From an uncultured Opitutia bacterium (GTDB lineage: Bacteria; Verrucomicrobiota; Verrucomicrobiia; Opitutales; UBA953), in NCBI GenBank assembly GCA_945957395.1, contig CAMFKE010000001.1, positions 248,001 to 312,000 on the forward strand: a stretch of 64,000 nucleotides of DNA, written 5' to 3'. Below are positions 52,056 to 60,968 of the stretch, in pieces (positions within the stretch are counted from its first letter, which is position 1; each line of letters opens with the position of its first letter). The position numbers and the translations under genes are program-made. Below the pieces are notes generated by a model. That model saw nothing but the letters and a program-made list of their open reading frames with translations. It searched no databases and was not told the DNA's origin.

Positions 52056-53714
52056 ATGTCCCGACCCGCCGACTCCTCCAATGTGGCGCGCCATCTGCGC
52101 GCCGCCGCCCTCGCCACACCCGACGGCTGTGCGGTGCGCGTGCCGTGCGGGCGGGAGCGCTCCGGCGACATCCGTTACCTGACGCGCACCTTCGCGCAGC
52201 TGGACCGCGAGACCGACGCCTGCGCGGCCTGGCTGGAGTCGCTCGGGGTGCGGCCCGGCTCGCGCGTGCTGCTCATGGTGAAACCCGGGCTCGACCTGAT
52301 CCTGTGCACCTTCGCGCTGTTCAAGCTCGGTGCGCCCCCGGTGGCGATCGACCCCGGCATGGGCCTGCGCAGCTTCTTGAAGTGCGTCGAGACGACGCGG
52401 CCCGACGCGCTGGTCGGCATCCCGCTGGCGCATGCGGTGGCGACGGTTTTCCGTTCAAAGTTCCGCACGGCCGGCGTGCGCGCGGTGGTCGGCACCGCCG
52501 GTTTCCGACGCCGGCTGGAGAGCGCCGCCGCGGCCCTGCCGCCCGGGGGGCGCCCCGTGCATCCGGCGAGGCCCGACGAGCTCGCCGCCATCCTGTTCAC
52601 CAGCGGTTCCACCGGCGTGCCCAAGGGCGTGCGTTACGAGCACGGCATGTTCGAGGCCCAGCTGGGCCTCGTGCGCTCCGCCTACGGCATCGAGCCCGGC
52701 GAGGTCGACCTGCCCATGCTGCCCATCTTCGCGCTGTTCAATCCCGCCCTGGGCATGACCACCGTGACGCCCGACATGAACCCGTCCAAGCCGGCGTCGG
52801 TGGACCCGGACGCCATCGTGCGCGCCATCCGGCAGAACGCGGTGACCAACAGCTTCGGCTCCCCCGCGCTGTGGGCGAAAATCGCGCGTCACTGTCTCGC
52901 CCGCGGCGAGACGCTGCCGAGCTTGCGCCGCGTGCTGTGCGCCGGAGCGCCCGTGCCGGCGGCGCTGCACCGCGACCTCAAGCGGGTGCTGCCCAACGGC
53001 GTCGTGCACACGCCATACGGCGCCACGGAGTGCCTGCCCGTTTGCACCATCACCGGCGACGAGGTGCTTGCCGAGACCTGGGCCGAGACGCAGTCGGGGC
53101 GCGGCACCTGCGTCGGGCGTGCGTTGCCCGGCGTGCGCGTCGCCATCATCCCGGTGAGCGACGCCGCCGTGGGCGAACTTTCCGAATGCCCGCCGTATGC
53201 GGAGCCGGATCGGGTGGGGGAGATCATCGTGCAAAGCCCGTCCTGCACCCGTGAATACGACCGGCGCCCCGAGGCCACCGCGCTTTCCAAGATACGCGAC
53301 GGCGCGGGTTTCTGGCACCGCATGGGCGACCTCGGCCGCATCGACGCGCAAGGGCGCGTCTGGTTCTACGGGCGCAAGGCGGAGCGCGTGCTCACGGCCT
53401 CCGGCGACCTGTACACGGAGACGGTGGAGGGCGTGTTCAACGCGCACCCGCGCGTGTTTCGCACCGCGCTCATCGGCCTTGGCGCACCCGGGGCGCAGGA
53501 GCCGGCGCTGGTGGTCGAGCCGCTTCCGGGCGAGTTCCCCTCCGGGGCCCGCGAGCGCGCGGCATTCGAGGCCTCGCTGCTCGAGCTCGGCGCGCGCCAC
53601 GAGCACACCGCGAACATTCGCAAAATCTATTTCGAGAAGCACTTCCCGGTGGATGTCCGGCACAACGCCAAAATCCACCGGCTCACGCTGAAGCGCCGTT
53701 ACGACCGCCGATAG
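52056..53714 (+). CDS. OleC-like AMP-dependent synthetase
   Basis: 552 residues. LFTSGSTGVPKGVRYEHG is the AMP-binding loop, HTPYGATECLPV the adenylation motif, and FHRMGDLG-type and GRKAERVLT follow. The C-terminal core FPVDVRHNAKIHR closely resembles OleC, which turns beta-hydroxy acids into beta-lactones in hydrocarbon (olefin) synthesis, rather than making CoA esters. No oleA, oleB or oleD is adjacent. An ordinary fatty-acyl-CoA ligase is the alternative. Confidence 0.78.
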   Translation: MSRPADSSNVARHLRAAALATPDGCAVRVPCGRERSGDIRYLTRTFAQLDRETDACAAWLESLGVRPGSRVLLMVKPGLDLILCTFALFKLGAPPVAIDPGMGLRSFLKCVETTRPDALVGIPLAHAVATVFRSKFRTAGVRAVVGTAGFRRRLESAAAALPPGGRPVHPARPDELAAILFTSGSTGVPKGVRYEHGMFEAQLGLVRSAYGIEPGEVDLPMLPIFALFNPALGMTTVTPDMNPSKPASVDPDAIVRAIRQNAVTNSFGSPALWAKIARHCLARGETLPSLRRVLCAGAPVPAALHRDLKRVLPNGVVHTPYGATECLPVCTITGDEVLAETWAETQSGRGTCVGRALPGVRVAIIPVSDAAVGELSECPPYAEPDRVGEIIVQSPSCTREYDRRPEATALSKIRDGAGFWHRMGDLGRIDAQGRVWFYGRKAERVLTASGDLYTETVEGVFNAHPRVFRTALIGLGAPGAQEPALVVEPLPGEFPSGARERAAFEASLLELGARHEHTANIRKIYFEKHFPVDVRHNAKIHRLTLKRRYDRR

Positions 53715-53735
53715 GCCGGCCCTGAGCGACCCGCA

Positions 53736-54014
53736 TCAGCGGCCGCCTTCGGAGTCCTTGGGCTCGGGTTTCGCGGAGGTGTCGCCGTCTTTCGCGGCTT
53801 GGTGGCAGCAGGGGGCGTCGTCGCAGGAGGTGCCCCATCCCATCTTTTTCAAAAAGATCTCTGGCGGGCAGAATCCGGTGAAGGCGGATTGGACGAGGTT
53901 GAGACCTGCGAAGCAGGTGAGCAGCAGCCACCATTCGCTGACGAAGTGTACGAGGGCCGCACTGGTGAGCACCACGGTGCCGGCAATGAGTCGGATGATG
54001 TGTTCGCGTTTCAT
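53736..54014 (-). CDS. DUF2892 inner-membrane protein
   Basis: 92 residues from the Met at 54014 (MKREHIIRLIAG). Two spans (VVLTSAALVHFV and WWLLLTCFAGLNLVQSAF) are followed by GFCPPEIFLKKMGW, diagnostic of DUF2892/YgaP-like membrane domains. A Cys cluster (SCDDAPCCH) lies in the C-terminal tail and could bind metal. The family often accompanies rhodanese or sulfide-related genes; none is here. Confidence 0.85.
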   Translation of the reverse strand: MKREHIIRLIAGTVVLTSAALVHFVSEWWLLLTCFAGLNLVQSAFTGFCPPEIFLKKMGWGTSCDDAPCCHQAAKDGDTSAKPEPKDSEGGR

Positions 54015-54151
54015 ATCCCGGAATTTTATGCGAGCGGGCCGCGCGGGCAAATCCTTCGTCTCACGCCCGATTTGGGCGGTGGTGCGCAGGTCGCCGCAGT
54101 CGTCACCGCGGGCAGGTCGCCCCGCACTTCGTCGCGAGTGATGCGGTCATT

Positions 54152-54301
54152 TTTAACCACGAAAATCACGAAACACACGAAAGCCAGTCCCCGTCCGACA
54201 AATTCGCCGCGCGCACGGACCTCTGCGGTCTCCGCGTTGAATCCTCCGAAAACGGAGCGCCGCCGGAGGCTTTCGTCTGTTTCGTGATTTTCGTGGTTAA
54301 A
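54152..54301. repeat. intergenic inverted repeat with octamer-periodic arms (CACGAAAN family)
   Basis: The left arm at 54152-54183 (units CACGAAAA, CACGAAAC, CACGAAAG after TTTAAC) matches the reverse complement of the right arm at 54270-54301 at 31 of 32 positions. The 86-base loop carries another octamer-like run (about 54217-54241, CTGCGGTC, TCCGCGTT). Same architecture as the heptamer elements upstream. Confidence 0.88.
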
Positions 54302-54329
54302 CGGTTGTTCGCCATTGGCGGCCTTTTCC

Positions 54330-54490
54330 TGTTCAGGTCTCACGCCAAGCCGCGAAAAGAGGAGACGGTACCGAATCCCCCCGCCGGATGAGCAGCGGAC
54401 ACAGAGCGTCGATGAATAGCGGTACGCCGGGCCTTTGAAAAGGCACCTCCCGGTGGTGCTCTCCGTGGGCTCCGTGACTCCGTGGCGAAT
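54330..54490. repeat. further octamer-periodic intergenic runs
   Basis: About 54338-54360 reads TCACGCC-AAGCCGCG-AAAAGAG in eight-base steps. About 54459-54487 reads CTCCGTGG, GCTCCGTG, ACTCCGTG in near eight-base steps. Together with the inverted repeat they fill the 506-base gap 54015-54520, which holds no gene I can support. Confidence 0.65.
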
Positions 54491-54520
54491 TTAGATTGGC
54501 TGCGGCACGCAGGGGGAGCG

Positions 54521-56248
54521 TCAATCGCCGCCGAAGAGGGCGCCGAGGGATCGAGAGCCGAGGCGGGAGCCGGCCCAGAGCAGGGCGCCCAAGGCGAGCA
54601 TGGACCAGGCGGCGAGGGCGCAGGCGAGGAAGGGGCCGTCGCCGAGCTGGCCGGCCGTCTCGTAGAGGGCCTTGGCCAGGGGGAAGTGTTCCTTCTTTTG
54701 AGCGAGCACGAGCGAATCGGAAACCTCCAACAGGCACCCGGCGAAAGCCGGCATGGCGCCGGCGAGAAGCCCGGCGGACACGATGGGCAGCGTGATGCGC
54801 CGGAAGGTGCGCGCGGGGGGCGCGCCGGCGGAGGCCGACGCCTCCTCGTAGGCGGGCGGGGCGACGGCCAGCGCGGCCGAGGCGGCGCGGGTGAGCAGGG
54901 GCAGTTTGCGCACGGCGTAGGCCAGGATGAGCAGCGCCACCGGGTTGCCCGCGGGGGCAAGCCAGGCGAGCTCTCGTCCGGGTTGGGAGGCGGCGAGGTA
55001 GCCGAACGCGAACACCACGCCGGGCACGGCGAGCGGCGCCATCGCCAGGGCGTCCAGCACGGCGGCGCCGGGGGCGCGGCGGCGCACGCAAAGCCAGGCG
55101 ACGAGCAGCCCGGCGGCGGTGGCGAGGGCCGTGGCGGCGGCGGCGTAGGCGAGGCTGTTGGCGGCGGCGCCGGAGGTGGCCGGGGTGGAGAGCGCCTCGA
55201 CGAGGTTGCCGGCGGTGAAGCGCGCGGGCAGGAGCGTGCGATACCAGTCTTTGGCGAGAGCCATGAGTACGACCGAGGCGTGCGGCAGCATGGCCAGCGC
55301 GAGGAAGGCCGACAGGGCGGCGGTCAGCCCGAACGCGGCCGGCGCGCCGAGCCGTTTCGCGGTGCGGCTGCGGGAGGCGCGGGCGGGGGGCGCCTTGGCG
55401 GAATCGCCGAAAGCCAGCAGGGCGGCGCCGTGCAGGGCGACGGAGACGGCGAGCATGAGCACGATGAGCGCGTAGGGCGTGGCGTCCGCGCCGAGGTCGC
55501 GCAGCCCGTCGAAGATCTGCACGGCGGTGATGCGTTCGTAGCGAAACAGGAGCGGCACGCCCAGGTCGGTGAACGCATGGATGAACGCCAGCACGCCGGC
55601 GGCGAGCAGGGCAGGGCGCACGGCCGGCAGTGTGATCTTGAGGAAGCGGCGCGCGGGCGAGGCGCCCAGGCAGGCGCCGGCTTCGTCCAGCGCCGGGTCC
55701 ACCGCCGCGAGTCCGGCGCGCAGTTGGAGGAAGGCGAGAGGGTAGGCGCCCAGCGCCGCCACGGCCACCATGCCGGGGAATCGGAACTCGCCGAACCAGT
55801 CGTTGCCGAGCGCGTCGGGCGCGAGCAGGCCGAGTTTGACGAGCAGGGCGTTGAACGCACCGGATCGGCCGAAGACCTGGGCGAGCCCGAGGGCGCCCAC
55901 GAAGGGGGGCAGGATGAGCGGGGCCAGCAGCGCGGCGCCGAAGAACTTTTTCAGGGGGAAGTCGTGTCGGTCGAACACCCAGGCCAGCGCGAAGGCGGGC
56001 AGCAGGGTCGCCGGCACCACGGCGAGTCCGTAGAGCGCCGCATTAAGCAGGCCCTCCCGGTAGGTCGGGTTGGCGATAACCGAGGCGAACCAGACGCCGG
56101 TGAGCTCGCCGGACGGGGCGAGGAAGGCGCCCCCCAGCACGCGAATCAGCGGCGGCAGCAGCAGGGCCGACAGGACCAGGCACGAGGCCGCCACGAGCAG
56201 GGTGTCGCGGCCGGGGCGGGGCAGGCGTCGGGGAAGGCGAAAGGGCAT
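54521..56248 (-). CDS. fused ferric-type ABC transporter permease (FbpB-like)
   Basis: 575 residues: two binding-protein-dependent permease domains in one chain with about twelve spans. Each half carries an EAA loop: EAGACLGASPARRFLKITLP (~residues 210-230) and EEASASAGAPPARTFRRITLP (~485-505), where the ATPase docks. This arrangement is typical of ferric iron (FbpB/SfuB) importers and of some 2-aminoethylphosphonate or thiamine systems. Neither ATPase nor binding protein lies in the window, so the substrate is open. Confidence 0.87.
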   Translation of the reverse strand: MPFRLPRRLPRPGRDTLLVAASCLVLSALLLPPLIRVLGGAFLAPSGELTGVWFASVIANPTYREGLLNAALYGLAVVPATLLPAFALAWVFDRHDFPLKKFFGAALLAPLILPPFVGALGLAQVFGRSGAFNALLVKLGLLAPDALGNDWFGEFRFPGMVAVAALGAYPLAFLQLRAGLAAVDPALDEAGACLGASPARRFLKITLPAVRPALLAAGVLAFIHAFTDLGVPLLFRYERITAVQIFDGLRDLGADATPYALIVLMLAVSVALHGAALLAFGDSAKAPPARASRSRTAKRLGAPAAFGLTAALSAFLALAMLPHASVVLMALAKDWYRTLLPARFTAGNLVEALSTPATSGAAANSLAYAAAATALATAAGLLVAWLCVRRRAPGAAVLDALAMAPLAVPGVVFAFGYLAASQPGRELAWLAPAGNPVALLILAYAVRKLPLLTRAASAALAVAPPAYEEASASAGAPPARTFRRITLPIVSAGLLAGAMPAFAGCLLEVSDSLVLAQKKEHFPLAKALYETAGQLGDGPFLACALAAWSMLALGALLWAGSRLGSRSLGALFGGD

Positions 56249-56450
56249 GGGGCGCCGGGGGGGGGCGGGACGCGAAGTTCATTGGGGGAGCGCGTCGCGG
56301 ATGTCCATCGTCATGATGGCGGACGCCCAAGGGGCCTTTTGTTTGGGCCCTCGGTGGGGCGCTCCGGGCGAGGTTTTACAATGAAACGCGGTTTGCAAGG
56401 GGCCCGGTTTTCTGCCCTGTTGGGGGCCCAATCCAATCCCCCACGCCTCC

Positions 56451-57545
56451 ATGAGTGCCGCCGTACGCCGACTGTCGATTATCGATCAGACCATGGAGCA
56501 CCTTCGTGCCGGCATCCGCCGTGGCCGATGGAGCGTCCGACTCCCCGGGGTGCGTCCCCTTTCCGAGGAATTGGGAGTCTCTCGCGAGACGCTTCGCACC
56601 GCGCTGCGCCGGTTGGAGAAGGAGGGTTTTCTCGCCGAGGGCGGTCCGAGCGGGTCGCGTCTGATCAAGGACAAGGACGCCGCGCCGAGTGCGCGCGGTT
56701 CGCTGCGCATCGCGATTTTGCCGATGCAGCGGCTGCAGTCCGTGGACATGCCCAACCAAGCCCTGCTTTTCCAGCTCATGCACGACTTGGAGGCGGCCGG
56801 ACACTCCACCACGCTGGTCAACCTGCCCGGCAACACGCCCGAGCCCAGCGAGGCGACCCTGGCGCGACTGGTGCGCGAGCGCGGGGCGGACGCCTGGGTG
56901 GTGTACATGGGCTCGCACGAGGCGCTCGAGTGGTTTTCCCGTCAGTCTTTCCCCAGTATCGCCCTGGGGGGGCGCTCACTCGGCCTGGCCATGGCTGCGA
57001 CCGGCGTGGATTATTCTCCCGCGCTGCGCGAAGCCACGCGCGATCTCGTTCGACTGGGGCATCGGCGCATCGTGTATGTGTGTCCGCGCTCGGCGCGACA
57101 GCCCGAGCCGGGCAAGCTGGTGCGCGCATTCCTCGATGAGCTCACCGTTTCGGGCATACCGGCCGGCGCCTACAACATTCCGGATTGGGAGGAGACTCCC
57201 GAGGGCCTGCGCCGCCTGCTCGACTCGCTGTTCAAATTCACTCCGCCGACTGCGCTCATCCTCTGGAACGGACTCCAGGTGGCCGGCACCCTGGCCTTCC
57301 TCTCCGAGCGCAAGCTGCGTGTTCCCGGGGATATCTCCGTCATCTCTCACCTCAGCGACGAGCAGGTGGCGTGGCAGAGCCCCGGCATGGGAGTCGCCGA
57401 CTTCGCCCGCGATGATTCGAAAATCATCCGGCGCATCGTGCGCTGGGCGGACAACACGGCGTTGGGCAAGGAGGACAAGGAGCAGGAGGTCTTCGTCGGA
57501 CACTTCACGCCCAGCGCCTCGCTGGGCCCCGCGCCCCGCGCCTGA
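56451..57545 (+). CDS. GntR-HTH / LacI-type sensor chimeric regulator, copy 1
   Basis: 364 residues. The N-terminal GntR winged helix (SIIDQTMEHLRAGIRRG, LPGVRPLSEELGVSRETLR) is joined to a LacI/PBP-like sugar-sensing domain (~85-350: RLGHRRIVYV; TALILWNGLQVAGTLAFL). This chimeric layout is frequent in Opitutaceae. Targets are probably carbohydrate genes, none of which is adjacent. The gap before it (56249-56450) contains no gene. Confidence 0.88.
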   Translation: MSAAVRRLSIIDQTMEHLRAGIRRGRWSVRLPGVRPLSEELGVSRETLRTALRRLEKEGFLAEGGPSGSRLIKDKDAAPSARGSLRIAILPMQRLQSVDMPNQALLFQLMHDLEAAGHSTTLVNLPGNTPEPSEATLARLVRERGADAWVVYMGSHEALEWFSRQSFPSIALGGRSLGLAMAATGVDYSPALREATRDLVRLGHRRIVYVCPRSARQPEPGKLVRAFLDELTVSGIPAGAYNIPDWEETPEGLRRLLDSLFKFTPPTALILWNGLQVAGTLAFLSERKLRVPGDISVISHLSDEQVAWQSPGMGVADFARDDSKIIRRIVRWADNTALGKEDKEQEVFVGHFTPSASLGPAPRA

Positions 57546-57577
57546 GCCGGGTTCCCGCCTTTACTTAGACAGACGAC

Positions 57578-58663
57578 ATGAGCGCCGTGCGCCGACTTTC
57601 CATCGTCGATCAGACGATGATCCACATCCGCGAGGGCGTCCGCGACGGACGCTGGAGCGGCAAGCTTCCCGGGGTTCGTCCGCTCTCCCGCGAGCTGGGC
57701 GTGTCGCGCGAGTCGTTGCGCAACGCCCTGCGCCGGTTGAGCGCCGAGGGGCTGCTCGCCGACGACGGACCCGGCGGCTCACGCCGCATCATGCGTCGTG
57801 AGACTTCCGCCGCGCGCGGATCTCTGCGCATCGCCATCCTGCCGGCGCGTCACATGCACACGGAGAGCGCCGCCGACCAGCTGCTCATCCTGCGCCTCAT
57901 GCACGATCTGGAATCGGCCGGACACGCGTGCGTGCTGGCCCCGCCCACCTGGACCGGCGCCGAGCCCAGCCCGGCCGCCCTCGAGCGACTCGTGAAGGAC
58001 AAGGACGCCGACGCCTGGATGATTTATCAGGGTTCGCGCGAGGTGCTGAAGTGGTTTTCGCAACAGGCGTTCCCCACGCTCGCGCTGGGCGGTCACAACC
58101 TGACCCTGCCCATCGCCGCCATCGGCTTCGACTACACCAGCGCGCTGCGCGAGGCCACGCGCAACCTGCTGCATCGCGGGCACCGGCGCATCGTCTTCAT
58201 CGCCCCGCGCTTCGCCCGCACGCCCACCCCCGCGCGCCCGGTGCGCACCTTCCTCGACGAACTCGCCGACGCGGGCCTGCCCACGGGCGAGTTCAACGTG
58301 CCCGAGTGGGAGGAGACCCCCGCCGGCCTTCGCGCCCTGCTCGTGTCGCTTTTCAGCCTGACCCCGCCCACCGCCATCATCACCTGGGACGGCTTCGAGG
58401 CCTCCGGCGTGCTCTCCTTCCTGTCCGAGCGCAAGCTGGCCATCCCGCGCGACATCTCCCTTGTGGCGCTCACCAGCGACGCGTCCATAGCCTGGCAGCA
58501 CCCGACCGTGCGTCTGGCCAACTGCGAGCAGGACCCGGAACCGTTCATACGCCACTGCGTGCGCTGGGCCGACGACGCGGCGCACGCGCGGGCCAAGGTG
58601 CAGAACGAGCTGCTGGCCGTGCGGCTCGACCCGGGCAACACGCTGGGCTCCGCGCCGCGGTAG
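57578..58663 (+). CDS. GntR-HTH / LacI-type sensor chimeric regulator, copy 2
   Basis: 361 residues, alignable with copy 1 from end to end (SIVDQTMIHIREGVRDG; LPGVRPLSRELGVSRESLR; HRGHRRIVFI; ALGGHNLTLPIA), so a tandem duplication. Recognition-helix residues are almost the same, suggesting similar operators, while ligand-pocket residues differ. It starts 33 bases after copy 1 and is probably co-transcribed. Confidence 0.88.
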   Translation: MSAVRRLSIVDQTMIHIREGVRDGRWSGKLPGVRPLSRELGVSRESLRNALRRLSAEGLLADDGPGGSRRIMRRETSAARGSLRIAILPARHMHTESAADQLLILRLMHDLESAGHACVLAPPTWTGAEPSPAALERLVKDKDADAWMIYQGSREVLKWFSQQAFPTLALGGHNLTLPIAAIGFDYTSALREATRNLLHRGHRRIVFIAPRFARTPTPARPVRTFLDELADAGLPTGEFNVPEWEETPAGLRALLVSLFSLTPPTAIITWDGFEASGVLSFLSERKLAIPRDISLVALTSDASIAWQHPTVRLANCEQDPEPFIRHCVRWADDAAHARAKVQNELLAVRLDPGNTLGSAPR

Positions 58664-58737
58664 GCGAGGGCGCCGCCGCCGGGGCTTGAGGCGGCTCTCT
58701 TTTTCAACATTCGAATCAACCCATACTTCGCTTTCCC

Positions 58738-59523
58738 ATGATTCGCCGCCTTCGCCCCTCTCCCGTCCTCTTCGCCCTCTTTGTCTGCGCCCTCGCCGGT
58801 GCGGCCGATCCCGCGGTGGGCGACGCGCGCAAGGCGGTCGAGGCCGAGCTGGGCGCGCCGGTCGCCACGCGCGTGACCCCCGAGGGCGAGGTGGCCTTGT
58901 ACGAACGCGGCACCGTGACCTACCGTGACGGGCGCGTGAGCGCTCTCAAAATAGTCCCCTCCGACGAGTGGCGCCGCCGCAACGAGGCGGCCGAGGCGGT
59001 GCGCCGTCGCGCCGAAATTCTGGAAGGCGAGCGGCTCAAGCGGGTGGCCGAGGCCAACGCCGCGCGCGACGCACTCCTGGTGCGGCCCGATTTCTCCCTG
59101 CTTTCCCCGGCCGGCAAAATCGAGCGGCTCGAGGCGCTGCTCGCCGAGCAACCTCAGGCCGAGGTCGTCCCTTTGCTCGCCGACCTGCGCCGAACCCTCG
59201 CCGCCGACACCGCCTCGCGCAAACTCGCCGAGGACGCCGACCGGGCCCGCCTGGCGCAGGCGCGTCGCGTGGACGAGCTGGTCTCGCGTCTGGACGCCGC
59301 CGAGAAGGCGCGCGCCGCGGCCGAGCGGTCGGCCGACGCGGCGGCCGCGCGAATCGGGGTGCTGGAGCGCGAGCTGGCGACGCTCAACGGGCGCATGGCG
59401 GTGATGGAGGACCTGGTGCGCACGCGCGTCGTGTACCCCGGGCCCGTGCCGCTGCCCGCGAGCTCCACGACGATTCAGACCTCGTCGGGTTCGGGTGTCA
59501 CCGTGACGAACACGAAGAAGTAG
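58738..59523 (+). CDS. exported coiled-coil protein of unknown function
   Basis: 261 residues with a signal peptide (LFALFVCALAGAAD). Residues ~30-75 form a small conserved-looking domain (EAELGAPVATRVTPEGEVALYERGTVTYRDGRV). Residues ~75-230 are Ala/Arg/Glu-rich coiled coil, then a Ser/Thr-rich end. Probably periplasmic. Family not recognised. Confidence 0.75.
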   Translation: MIRRLRPSPVLFALFVCALAGAADPAVGDARKAVEAELGAPVATRVTPEGEVALYERGTVTYRDGRVSALKIVPSDEWRRRNEAAEAVRRRAEILEGERLKRVAEANAARDALLVRPDFSLLSPAGKIERLEALLAEQPQAEVVPLLADLRRTLAADTASRKLAEDADRARLAQARRVDELVSRLDAAEKARAAAERSADAAAARIGVLERELATLNGRMAVMEDLVRTRVVYPGPVPLPASSTTIQTSSGSGVTVTNTKK

Positions 59524-59535
59524 GGCCGGGGCCGC

Positions 59536-59934
59536 TCAGGCGCGCAGTCCGCGCCGGCGGAATTCGGCGAGTATCTGCGCGTCGGAATACGCGGCGAGAG
59601 GGTTGGAGAAATCCGGCGGCGGCTCGTCGGCCGCGCCGCGCTCCTCGCGCGACAGGTGGTCGTACGCCTCCTGTTTGCCGATTTGAGTGAGGTCGCCGGA
59701 AAGTTCCACGATATGGAATTCCTGGATACTTTTAACGCCCTTCGTGTCCTTCTGGCCGAAGGCGAGAATCATGCCGGGCTCGGCCTCCACCACCACATCG
59801 CCCCCGCGTTCGTCGCCCTGGTACAGCCCGGTGAAATCATACCCGACCTTGAGCCCGTCGAGCCGGCACACGCCGCCCCACGGCCGGCTGAAGCGGGCCT
59901 TGTTGTACGGACGGAAGGTCTTTTTGCAGAGCAT
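59536..59934 (-). CDS. conserved-looking hypothetical protein
   Basis: 132 residues without signal peptide or spans. The first ~80 residues look like a small beta-rich domain (VCRLDGLKVGYDFTGLYQGDERGGDVVVEAEPGM). The C-terminus ends in a possible short helix pair (YSDAQILAEFRRRGLRA). Starts 22 bases after the sugar reductase stop, so probably the last gene of that transcript. Function unknown. Confidence 0.65.
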   Translation of the reverse strand: MLCKKTFRPYNKARFSRPWGGVCRLDGLKVGYDFTGLYQGDERGGDVVVEAEPGMILAFGQKDTKGVKSIQEFHIVELSGDLTQIGKQEAYDHLSREERGAADEPPPDFSNPLAAYSDAQILAEFRRRGLRA

Positions 59935-59956
59935 GGCGCTGTGTCGGTACGGTGCC

Positions 59957-60922
59957 TTAGAAGTCCACGCCCTTGACCAGGCGGCGCACGACGCTGCGCC
60001 CGGTGGCCGCGGCGTACCAGGCGGTCAGGTCGGCCGGCACGCTCATGGCGTCCAGAATCGTGTCAAAGGACTGCACGCGCGTGCGCAGCTTGCCCTGCAG
60101 CGGGTGCAGGATGAACGAGAGATCGCGCGGGCGCCGGCCCATGCCGGGCGCGTCGGCGTAGGTGACGGCGCGGATGTGGTCGGCGGGGTTGAGCCCGAGC
60201 TTTTCGCAGATGCGCACGCCGATCTCATGACGCGACAGCGCGTCCTCGCCGGCCCAGTGGTAGACGCCCGAGAGGTTGTCGCGTTCGCACAGCTCGATGA
60301 CGCAGTCGGCGAGGTTGGTGACCTCGACCGGCTGGCGGATTTCCTCGGTGAAAAGCGGGGTGACCTTGCCCGCCGCCCACTCGCGCAGCAGGCGTTCATG
60401 CAGGCCCTTGTCGCCCGTGGGCGAGTTTCCGGAAACCGGCGTGGTGCGCAGGACGACCGCGTGGGTCTTGCCGAACTTGAGCACCTCGCGTTCGCCGAGC
60501 AGCTTGGTCTGGCCGTACAGGTGCAGCGGCAGGGGCTTGTCGGTGTGCTCGTAGCGGCCCTTGTCGCCGTCGAACACCATGTCGGTGGACAGGTGAACGA
60601 AGCGCGAGCCGAGGTGGTTGGCGAGCATCGCCAGGTGGCGCGGCAGCGCGACATTCAGCCGCTCGGCGAGCGCCGGGTCGGCGTCGCATCCGGCGATGGT
60701 CGCGACGGCCGCGCAGTTGACGATGGCGCCGGGAAACTCGTCCAGGATGAGCCGCTCGAGGGCGGCCGTCTCGCGCAGGTCCATCGCGTGCGAGGCGGAG
60801 ACGCCGCGCTGGTCCGGCGTCCGCGAGCCGCCCACGGCGATGACGGTGTGCCCGCGTTCAAGCGCGGCGTTGACGACGGCGCGTCCGACGAATCCGGTCG
60901 CTCCGGTGACGATGATTTTCAT
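59957..60922 (-). CDS. dTDP-4-dehydrorhamnose reductase-like SDR (RfbD/RmlD superfamily)
   Basis: 321 residues. IIVTGATGFVGRAV is the NAD-binding turn, HLSTDMVFDG and LYGQTKLLGE (Tyr and Lys) the catalytic elements, and RQPVEVTNLADCVIELCE typical of RmlD. Without rmlA, rmlB or rmlC nearby, a role in rhamnose synthesis is not secure; some relatives regulate methionine adenosyltransferase or reduce other sugars. Confidence 0.8.
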   Translation of the reverse strand: MKIIVTGATGFVGRAVVNAALERGHTVIAVGGSRTPDQRGVSASHAMDLRETAALERLILDEFPGAIVNCAAVATIAGCDADPALAERLNVALPRHLAMLANHLGSRFVHLSTDMVFDGDKGRYEHTDKPLPLHLYGQTKLLGEREVLKFGKTHAVVLRTTPVSGNSPTGDKGLHERLLREWAAGKVTPLFTEEIRQPVEVTNLADCVIELCERDNLSGVYHWAGEDALSRHEIGVRICEKLGLNPADHIRAVTYADAPGMGRRPRDLSFILHPLQGKLRTRVQSFDTILDAMSVPADLTAWYAAATGRSVVRRLVKGVDF

Positions 60923-60968
60923 GCGGGGAAGGTGGGGCGGGGGTGATGGTTTTGTTCGGCCCGGAGCT

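Noticed and set aside
59957-60922. Rhamnose biosynthesis locus
   Set aside because: Only an RmlD-like reductase is present, with no rmlA, rmlB or rmlC around it.
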